Source: Leptasterias polaris (Eukaryota; Echinodermata; Asteroidea; Forcipulatida; Asteriidae). From it: a stretch of DNA of 64,000 bases. How positions within the stretch are numbered: position 1 is the stretch's first letter; each line of letters begins with the position of its first letter. The position numbers were made by a program, and so were the translations under genes. Below, one piece after another: positions 54,801-64,000 of the stretch. The notes below the pieces were generated by a model. The model was not told where the DNA came from. It was given only the letters and a program-made list of their open reading frames with translations, and did no database searches. The stretch covers positions 2,033,001-2,097,000 of the forward strand of contig JAZGTN010000064.1 of NCBI GenBank assembly GCA_037783415.1, given 5' to 3'.

Positions 54801-57800
54801 TGGACAAATAAATACTACAAACCGTCTAGGGAAAGACAAAAGTTTAAAAAACTTTCATAAGAAAAGATGAGCCCTCTCACTAAACATAAACATAATTCGA
54901 TATTTAGTACATGCTGTGGTTATGGCATTAAGAACAGTTTATTTCCGTATCCTGTGCATTATTTTTACATTACCTGTAAATGCTACGTTATCAACTTTTT
55001 ACGGTTGTCTAGCAACTTTGCTGTCAGGTAAATTGTCACAAATTGATTGCAATTTTTAACAATATAATAATTACCGTGTGTTTTGCAAAAAGAAAGAAGT
55101 ATTACAACGGTATTAAACATTATTTGAAATTAAGTTTGTCCACTGATTATAGATAGTGATACAAAATAATGTATATATTGGTTTGTATTTTTAAACCAAC
55201 CCCAAAATCATACTCGTTGATATTCTTATCCCTTCTGCAATTAGGCGGACTTCGGTAACCTTTACATAGCTGACAGTTTCGTCAACCCAGGCGTCCATGA
55301 CTTGGGCCCTCTGCCGACGCTTGCCCACTCGGTTCGTGCAAACAGTGTCAAGATACTAGACGCAAAGACGTTCCGCTTTGAAGGGCTGTACTACGATGGA
55401 AACGGACCAGGTTTGTCTTTGGCTTCGGCTATGGTTACGGCTATGGGAGAACTGCGTCAGTCTATACTATAGACTATACTAAACGAGAAATAATACCACT
55501 ACCCCAACAAGACCGCCCATAATTAATATACATATAACTGGCTAGTCAATCTACTATAGACTGACTAGCCAGTTATATGTATATTAATTATGGGCGGTCT
55601 TGTTGGGGTAGTGGTATTATTTCTCGTCCTCCATCTTAACCGTCTAGTCACTGCACCGCCCGAGTTTGCTGAAACGATGTTTAGTTTTCCAAGACTCTTG
55701 CAGTAAATTACTAGAACCGTGGTTCAAATTTTCAAAAGACACCAATTAAAAGGCTAATTATGTAGGCCCTATGTACAGTTTTCGTCTATTTTGTAAATAT
55801 TGTCATTGAATAACATCATTATTTCCAATTCGAAGGTGATAAACCCCAACGGAACAATAATTGCCTCTCGTTAACGGCTACCGGGAATTTTCCTGGCTAT
55901 TATTTTTCATAAGGTTAAAATGACACAATAGTTTTTGAAGCCTTATCTGGCATCAAATGCTCATAGTGATTAATTGCTAAGTCATTAGTTTTTGATAGTA
56001 TCATCATGATGAAAGACAATTAATTTTTGTTTGGTTACAAATGAGCATGTTGTTGGTGAAAGCTACAAAATTTCATCATCATTAGCGTTACCATGATTCT
56101 TTACAAGTCATCTGTGAAGGGGGGTGAATTAAAAATTATTATCTAAACTATTGCCATTGACTTGGCCAACTGGCCATGTATTTTTATTTTTATGTTTTGG
56201 GGTGTTTTTATGTTCTTTTTTTGTTTTATCGCAATACACAAGCTTGGGAGTTTTTCCCTCTACCGCATGTTACGGTTTATCGCTTTTGGCGGCTGGGCGG
56301 TCCAATGGCTAAAAGGTTAAGGACCGGATTCGTATCCCACTGGTGGTACTATGTGGTTTGGGATTTTCAGTTCGGGTTTGCGTGTGTTTTCCCTGGAATA
56401 ATACTCGTGGGTTCCTCCCACATCTTAAAATAAAACTTCCTTCCTTGTCTTCTCTATAAAATGACACTTCCTTCCTTGTCTACTCTTCATGGGGTTCTTG
56501 GCTATAGTGATTAAGTTCGCCATTATTATGAGAAGCATTCATAACCACAATTAATGAATAAATAATCACAATTAATGAATAAATAATCACAAAAACAGTA
56601 CTCTTTTAATCTTTAGTTAACACATTTCTTCAATCATGGTATACCCAATAGTTTACGCTGCTTTCCACTATGGCCAAGCATTCATTAACGCAATGAATAC
56701 TTTATTAAGGATAGAAACTAACAAACTTAACCAAATCACTACCATGTTTCAAATAATACTTTTTCACTGATTTACACGAAATATTTGTTGCTAGAGAAAA
56801 GGGTTAAGCGGGACAAAACTTGCCAACATTGTTTCATTGAGACTGCTGTATTGTTTTACACGAATGCAGCTTAACGGTCTTAACCTGTTGTGGTTGTTTT
56901 CCTAGATGCATATTTCTGGGCAGGATCCGGAAGTACTCCCACCACGAGCGGCATCAAGCTGATATGGAAACCAGAGTAAGTGCCTCAAGATTAAGTGGTT
57001 TACATTATATCTTATGCACATGACGTCATTGAGTAGGGCGTCTTCGGCTAGAGATCAAAAGAAGGTAGCTCATTGCCTAATCATGTGCTCCTTGCCTACA
57101 CAGCTGTGCTTTTTCCATCAGTTTACCTTTAAAATGGTAGACTTTTTGTGAACAAGTCGCTATTAACTGTTTATTTGCGGTGACAGCGTAACAGCTCTCC
57201 TTGGACTTTCACGGTGCTGCTGCTGTCTGTGAAGTGCTCTCACTCGAGACTGTTGTTTCCTGAACAGTTGTCGCAAGAGCAGTAGTCTCGCGGGAACCAG
57301 CAGATCACTCGCGAGTACATCACAAGTGTCGCGAGATTCGCGGAGTTAGTCGGTACGCTATCACCGCAACCATACACAAGTGTAATGGCTTGTCCACAAG
57401 TCTACTAAACATTACATGGAACATAAACAGGTGCAATTTTCATTTAATAAAAAGAGTCCTCATTATTTCATCTCAAATACTTTGCTTGTAATTTATTGGA
57501 TAAATAATTAAATGGCTGCTCACAGTTGAAAACCCCATAGTGTTGATGTGTTGAACTTTATGGTGTTTTACCCCTCACACAGCTTACCAGCTACCGGCAA
57601 CAACCAGATGATTCCACAGGCTTTTACTGGACAGGATGTTGAGGTCACGATGCCCGAAGGCATGACCGTGTTTGACATCAATAACATTGGTATGTGGTGC
57701 GTCTTAGCCAGGCAGAACTTCGGTCACATATCGTTTACGTCTAGCGCCCTCAACGTTCCTGCTGTCCCCAAACTTATGGTAAATATCGATGTGTTTACTG

Positions 57801-60800
57801 TCTTTTTGTTCCAGTGTAAAATTATTTAATTAATTAATTCATTCATTCGTTCTTGTTTATTCATTAAAAATATCACATTGCAGCCAAGGCCTGAATTGTA
57901 GATAGTTTGTACATCAAGTCAATTAAAGATAAAAAAGGAAAGCTAGTCATAAATCAGAAAAAATTAAACATTAAACAAACGATCAGAAAAAATAAATAAT
58001 TGGCAGTCAATTAATTGATAAGTGTTGTAAGTAAATCATTAAAATACTGAATGACAATATTAATGCCCATATTTCAAACCTGATGGGAACAATATTTTTC
58101 AGTTGATCCGTTCATGTGGCCCATTTTTATTTACATAGAGTTGGTCTTGTTGCATTTCCCACGCCAATTTTGAGTTAATTTTTGAAAAGGATGTTGTACA
58201 AGTCTGTTCGATCGTTCGACTCGAGATGTTGTGTGTTTTAATTTTTACTATTGACCTGAACATAATATAGTAATTTCACAGCCACATTGGACCTGTTGGT
58301 TGTATAGACATGGTAGAGTTCCATGCGCTTAATAATAATGTTGGTTTCCTCCTTAAGCCCGTATTCCAATGCGAAGTACTGTCCAATAACGAGTACCAAG
58401 TTAAGTGGAGAGTCGACGGCACCGATCTCAAGGTAGAACTCGCCGGCCGAGTCAACCCCGGTAACTACATGGGATTCGGCCTGAGCGGCTCCGACACACA
58501 GACCTTGATGGATGGATCGGACGTTGTGGTCGCGTGGATGGACACCGCGTCGATGAGCGCTATGGCCGTGGACTACAGACTCCAATCCAAAGCACAGGTG
58601 AGTCATTCATTCTCTAAAAAATATCACTTTTGAGTTCTTCCTCTTTGAATAAGTTTAACCAAACTATATAAATTACATTTCAACATTTTATTAAACCCTA
58701 AGTATTGTATGAGCCACTCACTTTAGTAACAGGCCTAACCCTTTTGTAATGATATAAAGCCCAATTCATACTTCATGTAAAAGAAAATGTGAAGTAAACT
58801 ACTCAAATTGTAATATCAGGCAACTCTTGCGAAACATTCACTGCGAATATAGAGTTTCGACGACATAATTCGCTTTGAATTCTATACAATCGCAAGAAGT
58901 ATCAACGAGGCTTGAGTAATAATTAAAGCTTTGCATTGTGTAGAAAGTAATAAATAATAAATATTATTTGGTTTTATCAATACATCGATGTTTTTAATAC
59001 ATAACTATAGTTTACGAACGGCAACTACAGTTAACACTTCTTGAACGAAGCGGTGTTTCTGAACTGACTGGTATCTTTGACGTGTCGTGTCCGAGCAGAT
59101 AAGAGCACCAGACTTAAGCTCTTGTGTTTCTGTTCAGCAGAGTGTGGGTTCGAGTCCCAGTCGTGACACTTGTGTCCTTTTAAGCAAGACAATTAACCAT
59201 TATTGCTTCGTCCTTCGGATGGGACGTAAAGCCGTTGGTCCCGTGTGTTATGCACGTAAAAGAACGTAGTGCACTTATCGAAAAAAATTAGGGGTTCGCC
59301 CCAGTGTTCCAGGTTTGACTATTGCGCCACAGTACCTTGTAAACCATTACATGGTTCTACGTAAATGAAAAGGTTACGCAAAAAGTAGCTCCACATACCT
59401 TGCCGGAAAAAACTGACTGTTGAAGCGCTTTTATTATTATTTTTTCCTAAACACAAGCGGAGTATAATAATATTTCATCAAACCCGGTTTCTTTACAAAT
59501 CGCTCTACTCCCTGGAAAGAATGTCACATGACCGTTTCCTGTTATTGTTTTAACAAATTATATGACAACTTGTTAATATCAGTTTTATTAAGTAATGTTA
59601 ATGAAAACTTTACACAGTTCTTCAATTTAATCAATGAGAGCAATATTTTTACACTTTATTTCTATCACTTTTTACATGAGTCTCCTTTGTCAGAGGTAAC
59701 CGGTAATTTTGGTAAAGGATGTCTACAATTTTCCTTCATTTTACAGTGTTCCACCAACGACGGTAACGGGGCATGCCCGGACGATATCGCCACTGTTGGC
59801 GGGACAAACAACGTAGTGGTGAACAATCTAGTCTCGGATAATGGTATCGTACGTATATCCTACACAAGACCACTCAACACAGGTAAAATTTGTCTTAAAA
59901 GTTGTTATTTCTAATTGATAAAACAAAATTTTAAAAAATTTAGAAAAAACCTGCAGTGTTACACCTCAGACATAGTTGTTGATGTTAAAGGCACTGAACA
60001 TGTTTGGTAATTATCAAAGACCAGTATTGTCACTCGGTGTATCCCAACATATGCATAAAATAACAAACCTGTGAAAATTTGGGCTGAATCGGTCATCGAA
60101 GTTGCAAGAAAATAAAGAAAGAAAAAACACCCTTGTTGCACAATTTTGTGTGCTTTCAGATGCTAATAAAAGGCTTCATGCATGAAGTCTTTTATTATTT
60201 TAGTGAGAAATTACCTCTTTCTCAAAAACTACGTTACTTCAGAGGGAGTGGTTTCTCACAATGTTTTATACTATCAACAGCTCTCCGTTGCTCATTACCA
60301 AGTAAGTTGTTATGCTAATATATATTTTGAGTAATTACCAAACGTGTACAGTGCCTTTAAAGCACGCGGCCAACGTTGTTAATATTGTAAAAGACTAGTA
60401 ATAGACTAGTATTCGCACTATGTGGCCCAGTATATTATACACGAAATAACAAACCTGTGAAATTTCAAGCACATTTGGTTATCAGAATCACGAGAAATGA
60501 GTGGGAAAGAGACCTTATATATATTTTTAAATTTTTTCAATAATTGTAGTTTGGACTCATTATAGCCCTGGGGGAAAAAATAGTTTGAGCACAAGTATAT
60601 TTCTAGGGAGGTTTTGCACCGTGACTATCTGTATACGATGTTAGTTTTATGCAAATCTGTGATCATCTATAATCTATCTTACATCTTATACGGATCCGGG
60701 TCTCATGTGACACTTCTCACGGTCAGTATTACCCGGATTCTATGTCAAAATGACTCAGAAATGCGTCAAACTGACGCAGAATCCAAGTCAAATTCCCTTT

Positions 60801-63800
60801 TTATTTACCAGTTTCCGGGCCAGCCTGACCTAGAAATGGGTCAGGCTTCCTGTGACCCAGAATCGAGGTCAATTTTAACCCAGGAGTCTTTAGAGTTTAC
60901 CAATGTTGTGCACACCGTTTAGCTAAAAATATATCAAATTACCTCAGGTGTATAACTAAATCTTGATTCTATTATTTCACAGGGGATAGCGTTGATTTAG
61001 TGATACCCACTGATCGTGAAGTTTACATATCCTGGGCTTTGGGACCTATCAACCCTGACGGACGAGTTGCCAAACACTATAGCATTCCAAGAGGTACGTT
61101 GTTTATTGGGACAATAATATATTCGTTTTTCGTCTATGTAATAAACTCGTAATGTTCATTGTGTTTAGTATTCCAATCGTGCAATATGAAACTGCCACAG
61201 GAATATTTTGATATTGACGCATTAACCCAACGGGATCCTTGCACATGGAATCATGTTTAACTCACATAATGACAATGAGCAAGCAAGTTTCTAGCGTCTG
61301 CGGGGACACATTGGTGCTTTTGGAGTCTATATAAGCCGAACACCAGTTTTCAATTAAGGATAATAAAAAGGTACATTGACAAGGATACTCTTCATCATAT
61401 TGTCAGAGCTTTCTTTAGTCCTCTCTCCTTTTGACTATTGTAATCTTATTTTATTTGATGCTACGTGATATGAATTGGAGAGACCTTTGAGAGAACATAA
61501 TATGAACCAACCACTCAGGGAACTTCATGGGCTACGGCCTCATTTTAAACTTGCTAGTTTGTTTACAAATGCTTGAACAAAACTATACTCGTAGATATCT
61601 TTCGTATTTACTTGACATCACTCACCTGAATGTTATTACCCGTGCAAACAAAGTTCTAGTTCAAAAAGATTTCCAAGACGTTGCTGGACAAATGAGTTGG
61701 AACAATCTAAGTCCCTCCTGTCTAAAGGGAATCTGTTTGTTTATCTCTATTTCGTAAATCACCTAAGACTAGCATATGTGCACTATGATCTTGTTGGAAT
61801 AGCGCCTTCTAACTTTTAATTGTTATGTTATGTTTTGTTACATTATTAGATTGTGTCACTTTAAATCAGGCCAGTTGAGCTACCAAATGTTTTCATACCG
61901 TATGCCATAACATAGATAGGATTTAGTTTAAAACCATAACCGTGAAAAAATATATCAACTGCATATCCTTTTTTCCCCGCAGAGAGTCTGAAACTAAATT
62001 TCGGTCGCCAAGGCGCCACCTCTTGCCCAGAGTTCACCAGCCCTACCGGCACTGACAGTCCATTGGCATCCTGGACACCGTCTCGCATAGAGGGTGTTAC
62101 ATCCTTTACCGTGCAGATCGGGCAGTCCGGTGGAGAACGCGGCTATACTGGCATTACAGGTAAGACTGATAAACAAAAAGTCAATCCTTGGCAATTGTTA
62201 CTTTCATTTTAAAATCTCTCTGATTACAAAAGTTCAAAGCATTCTGGTACTTCAAAGAAATGTTGCCCTCGGAAATATTTTACCACGTCCGATAAAGGGG
62301 CAGAGGGTAAATTCTCGTGAAGATCGAATTAATTAGGCACGTTACTTAAATTGCATGACAATTTTGACAAAGCCTAAGTCGTTTTTCGTTGTTACCACAA
62401 ATGCATTCCCTGAATTTTGAAGAAGTTTTCACTGGTCAGTTTCATTGTGTGTGCTCAGTGAAAACAAGAGGACGAAAATAATAATTTACTTCCACATTTA
62501 AAATAATTATAACAACATTTCACTTGGTTATTGTACACAAGAAAGTGAGGGAGTGACACTGTTAACGTATAAAAATTTTAAGTATTCTAATTAAATGGAC
62601 CCATCAACAAGTTACCAACAACAATGTTTCAGTATTTACTTATGAAAATGTATCGATACACTGTGGCGAAATAATTTGCCAGACAACGTAAAAATGTGCA
62701 AATCTGTGAAAATGTATTTGTTCAACTTTACCAATAATGTGCATACCCTTTTAAACCAGAAGAATCAAATTGAAAGTTAGAAATAACTTTCGAAAAGTTG
62801 AATGTTTAATAAATAATTAACAACATTATTTCCCCACTCTATCTCCAGGGAAAGTTGGCTGGGGTATTGCTTGGTACGTCAATGAACTTCTGATTCCGGA
62901 GATCACAGTCCAGCGAGGTACCACGTACACCTTCCAAATCTACGGTGGAAATGACCCGGAATTGTCTGCCCAATACCACCCCTTTTACATCACTGACGAT
63001 TCGGAAGGAGGTTACGCTCAGAAAACGGCAGATGAGAAATATGTAAGACGTCAAACAGTTAGACCATCATTGTATCGCACAGGGCTTTATTGTCACAAAA
63101 ACCAATTTTAACTTGAGGAAAACAACTGGCCATATTTATTTTTTGACCGCATAAGGGCGCTTTCGGCAGCGAACTTTCTTGCGTCACAGTTACACAATTT
63201 TAACTGCCTTCATATTGTTTTCTTGCATCACTGGCCATCTTAATAAAAATAACAACAAAAACAACAACAACAATGAAAAACAGTTCAGTTCACATACGCC
63301 CTCACGTGGTCAACGGCACTTTGCACTCCAGTACGGCAGCACAATATTAATTTGTTTGTCTAACAGAGTTGGTTTTGTCCAGAATAATGTTTACGAACAA
63401 ATATAGACATATTTTGTAATGTTTTTTATGAAGAGAATGCCTAAAGCCGATAGTCTGTAAATTGTATCGTGTGGCATGGCCCTAACATGGCATGGTCAAA
63501 CACTAGACAATTCTTACTTGAGCCAGCCAACTGCACTTCATGTAAAAGGACCATAACCGGCAGCACGAAATACATGTTTATAACCGTGCATGCAATACTT
63601 GTCCCAAAATATACTTCCTTCTTACAGATTGTCTTGAACTAGTTGCATACACTTTGTACGTAATATTCCCACCTTCGTGATAATTTGTTAAAAGTTAACA
63701 AAGAGATAAACACAATCATAAATAGCCATGTTTAAAGGAATTTATAAAATTTGTTTTAAGTCACATGCAAGACTGTATTTGCAACCTGGAATTCGAAATC

Positions 63801-63946
63801 GTATTGTAACTTTGAAGTTGCTACAGATCAAAAAGTGGAATGTAAAAAAATCTTAAATTTGGCATTATTAATATATTTCTTTTTATTAAATGATCTACAC
63901 TTTTACCTATCTTTGCAGAACGTGCAAATATACGCTGGCATGGAAG
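45895..63946 (+). CDS. Skeletor-like protein with two DM13 domains and a DOMON domain (3' end outside the window)
   Basis: Exons: 45895-45940, 52719-52865, 53316-53391, 54102-54210, 55245-55410, 56906-56975, 57583-57778, 58358-58597, 59747-59882, 60983-61093, 61983-62159, 62849-63042, 63919-63946. All have AG/GT borders and all phases fit, giving about 565 codons so far. Start ATG 45895 gives a signal peptide (MMAVWAACLVLAICQ). Then DM13-1, DM13-2, DOMON, and a C-terminal region with RQGATSCPEF and IYGGNDPELSAQYHPFYI. This is the layout of Drosophila Skeletor/Knickkopf-like proteins, linked there to the spindle matrix and to cuticle organisation. A secreted or surface role, perhaps redox, is inferred. 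A long first intron (6.8 kb) is full of repeats. Confidence 0.9.
46229..46436. mobile_element. GGGTCAG-type MITE, copy 4
   Basis: CACTCTAAAAACTCGCGAAT at the left and GGGTAGCTTTTGAGACG at the right, with GACCCATTTCTGGGT inside. Confidence 0.65.
46641..46877. mobile_element. Harbinger-like MITE with TTA duplications
   Basis: Element 46644-46874 with TIR GACCGTTTACGAAACGGAGG and its complement CCTCCGTTTCGTAAACGGCC. TIRs extend about 55 bp through GGCTCAGGCTCAGGCTT. TTA lies on both sides (46641-46643, 46875-46877), the 3-bp duplication of PIF/Harbinger elements. Confidence 0.78.
48328..48755. repeat. Tandem array of 42-bp units (left foldback arm)
   Basis: The unit includes ACGTATGCAATGTCGTGAAA, then CAATTCGCGAATATGTGCGC. 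Units are nearly identical; the main variant is CAATTCGCG versus CAAATCGCG. Confidence 0.9.
49075..49310. repeat. Inverted array of 42-bp units (right foldback arm)
   Basis: Reverse complement of the left array, with fewer units, including variants CATTCGCGATTTGTTTC and a GCATACCGTGTGCGC unit lacking one base. Confidence 0.88.
49429..49762. repeat. Six 53-bp palindromic tandem units
   Basis: GGATGTCGTCATCC begins at 49429, 49482, 49535, 49588, 49641 and 49694, exactly 53 bp apart. Each unit has an inner GATAAATTATC palindrome and an inverse GACGACATCC word at its end. The right end GGCACTTCCAGAGCTCCGTA is shared with 20716-20944. Confidence 0.85.
50118..50190. repeat. 11-bp microsatellite (TGTGTACCTAA)n
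   Basis: About six tandem copies of CTAATGTGTAC with one CCAATG variant. Confidence 0.8.
50690..51070. repeat. 21-bp minisatellite (GGGAACGAAAGCRTATTTY)n
   Basis: About seventeen units, GGGAACGAAAGCATATTTCG-like, some with GAACAAAAT. The period is three-fold and so keeps frames open on both strands. Inside the TTAA element. Confidence 0.8.
51850..51895. repeat. Hairpin GGGTTATCCGAACCA/TGGTTCGGATAACCC
   Basis: Arms of 15 perfect pairs with loop AAAAG, plus partial pairing beyond (GAAGATCACG with ATGTGACCTTC). Inside the TTAA element near its right end. Confidence 0.75.
52380..52560 (-). repeat. Dispersed repeat, copy 3 (inverse)
   Basis: Reverse complement of parts of 28780-29230 (AAAATATTTAAGATGAAAT, GGCAAGGAACTCCAAAGATG). 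Confidence 0.55.
52719..55270 (+). CDS. First DM13 domain (exons 2-4 and start of 5)
   Basis: Residues AEPYYGALVGSLSTLYHDVTG, then VYAVDATRLLIRGFSYDGSA and PDAFFWIG, then LPEGKTVSDYKWLSVWCRDF and GNLYIAD. DM13 proteins share the YDG..PDA.FW and L..W..VWC...NFG patterns, including the cysteine in VWC seen here. Exon 52719-52865 is preceded by a T-rich tract ending CACACAG. Confidence 0.87.
52915..53045 (+). repeat. tRNA-derived SINE fragment
   Basis: GTGTGGGTTCGATTTCCGGT is a B-box-like T-arm, followed by CGTGACACTCATGTCCTTTA as in the fuller copy at 59079. An A-box-like part precedes it. Not a functional tRNA gene. Confidence 0.65.
53690..53870. repeat. Inverted GTACTCG-rich repeat
   Basis: GATGGCCCAAGTACTCG and CGAGTACTACTGGGCCATC form an inverted pair at 53793-53832, with several more AGTACTCG and GGTACTTG words around. 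Perhaps a MITE remnant. Confidence 0.5.
54262..54412. repeat. (TTTG)n/(TTGGG) microsatellite
   Basis: Long GTTTGTTTGTTTG runs with TTGGGTTG variants, 50 bp after the exon ending 54210. A second simple run (GATTT)n lies at 54475-54498. Confidence 0.9.
54500..55244 (+). other. Rest of the Skeletor intron 54211-55244
   Basis: AT-rich, no recognised element or coding signal. Confidence 0.5.
55271..57778 (+). CDS. Second DM13 domain
   Basis: From 55271: SVRANSVKILDAKTFRFEGL, YYDGNGPDAYFWAG, then after intron 56976-57582 VTMPEGMTVFDINNIGMWC and NFGHISF. It repeats the key residues of the first domain (YDG, PDA.FW, the WC pair, NFG). Its intron 55411-56905 contains the perfect palindrome and a SINE. 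Confidence 0.87.
55483..55627. repeat. Perfect palindrome, 66-bp arms and 13-bp spacer
   Basis: 55483-55548 and 55562-55627 are exact reverse complements (outer tips ACGAGAAATAATACC; inner tips GGCTAGTCA/TGACTAGCC). The spacer is ATCTACTATAGAC. It lies 73 bp after the exon ending 55410. No TSD is seen. Confidence 0.92.
56295..56450 (+). repeat. tRNA-derived SINE fragment
   Basis: GCGGTCCAATGGCTAAAAGG (A-box-like) and CCGGATTCGTATCCC (B-box-like), then a body ending TGGGTTCCTCCCACATCTTA, a tail style common in deuterostome SINEs. Confidence 0.6.
58358..61093 (+). CDS. DOMON domain exons
   Basis: CEVLSNNEYQVKWRVDG, AGRVNPGNYMGFGLSGSD, DGSDVVVAWMD, AMAVDYRLQSKAQC in exon 8; CSTNDGNGACPDDI in exon 9; RPLNTGDSVDLVIP and YISWALGPINPDGRVAKHY in exons 9-10. 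The YMGFGLSG, D.VVAWMD and YISWALGP patterns are those of DOMON, a beta-sandwich that binds haem or sugar in several families. Exon 8 start 58358 is fixed by the CTTAAG acceptor and the phase. Confidence 0.87.
59079..59390 (+). repeat. tRNA-derived SINE, nearly full length
   Basis: The tRNA-like head has GTGTGGGTTCGAGTCCCAGT as T-arm. The body contains GGGACGTAAAGCCGTTGGTC, GTGCACTTATCGAAAAA and GGGGTTCGCCCCAGTGTTCC. The body style is typical of echinoderm and hemichordate SINEs as I know them. Located in the intron 58598-59746. Confidence 0.75.
59985..60361. mobile_element. TTAA-flanked MITE, 369 bp (Kolobok-like)
   Basis: TTAA-AGGCACTGAACATG and CGTGTACAGTGCCT-TTAA bound element 59989-60357, and TTTGGTAATTA continues in inverted form at the right. 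An internal palindrome lies at GCTTCATGCATGAAGTC. Degenerate relatives lie at 6880-7035. Confidence 0.82.
60685..60896. mobile_element. GGGTCAG-type MITE, copy 5
   Basis: Right end CCCAGGAGTCTTTAGAGT; inside GACCCAGAATCGAGGTC and GAAATGGGTCAGG. The left end is worn (GGATCCGGGTCTCATG). Confidence 0.6.
61355..61780 (+). pseudogene. CR1/L2-like RT C-terminal remnant
   Basis: Broken frames read KRYIDKDTLHHIVRAFF, then FDYCNLILFDA, LRELHGLRPHFKL and AGQMSWNNLSPSCLKG. This follows the order of the CR1/L2 C-terminal region (compare 30348-31349). Heavily decayed. Located in the intron 61094-61982. Confidence 0.6.
62160..62848 (+). other. Skeletor intron, nothing recognised
   Basis: AT-rich. A faint MITE-like end at 62690-62755 is not secure. 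Confidence 0.5.
63043..63918 (+). other. Skeletor intron, nothing recognised
   Basis: (AAC)n-like run at 63248-63275; otherwise AT-rich and non-coding. Confidence 0.5.
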
Positions 63947-64000
63947 GTAAGTTGAACTGGGAGACGATAAAGCAGGACTTGAAAGAATAGTTACATTTTT

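Noticed and set aside
59087..59170. tRNA gene on the + strand
   Set aside because: The A and B boxes are followed by a typical SINE body; no acceptor stem closes.

Overview
The window is nuclear DNA from an animal: AT-rich, intron-rich and full of transposons. Tie-like kinase and Skeletor-like genes, TTAA-flanked MITEs, and tRNA-derived SINEs containing a 'TAAAGCCGTTGGTCCCGTGTG' type block point to an invertebrate deuterostome, most likely an echinoderm. The exact taxon is inference.

Two host genes are readable, both on the + strand. (1) A receptor tyrosine kinase occupies 5908-28663. Fourteen phase-compatible exons encode two FN3-like segments, a multibasic site, one transmembrane helix, a complete Tie-like kinase domain and the stop codon; the 5' end lies upstream of the window. 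(2) A secreted Skeletor-like protein occupies 45895 to beyond 63946. Thirteen phase-compatible exons encode a signal peptide, two DM13 domains, a DOMON domain and the start of a C-terminal region; the 3' end is off the window.

Almost everything else is mobile DNA. 1-1786 (-) is the gag of a BEL/Pao element. 2756-5488 is an ACGTTG-rich TIR element. In the kinase intron 6548-19368 there is a three-level nest. An outer DNA element (about 7.6-19.2 kb) hosts a young Gypsy-type LTR retrotransposon on the minus strand (8017-18839; LTRs differ at 2 of 1223 positions). Its gag-pro junction is split by a 1390-bp TIR element with a perfect 9-bp target duplication. The Gypsy element carries an SGNH/GDSL hydrolase ORF in the position of env, preceded by a strong splice acceptor, and has a matching splice donor between primer-binding site and gag. 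It also has a GGGAAAC slippery heptamer in the right phase between gag and protease.

In the kinase intron 22737-26257, two P-superfamily insertions (39 bp and 723 bp, the larger with a THAP-domain exon) landed exactly on the splice donor and copied it, so it now occurs three times. An R2/NeSL-type retrotransposon remnant with a restriction-like endonuclease follows.

28.7-45.7 kb is intergenic: a 5'-truncated CR1/L2-like element, a rearranged duplication rich in GATGACGTCATC motifs, GGTGTTCGG hairpins and small MITEs. The Skeletor introns hold a 1042-bp foldback element made of 42-bp repeats, a 53-bp palindromic array, a 1.8-kb TTAA element, SINEs and a perfect 66-bp-arm palindrome.
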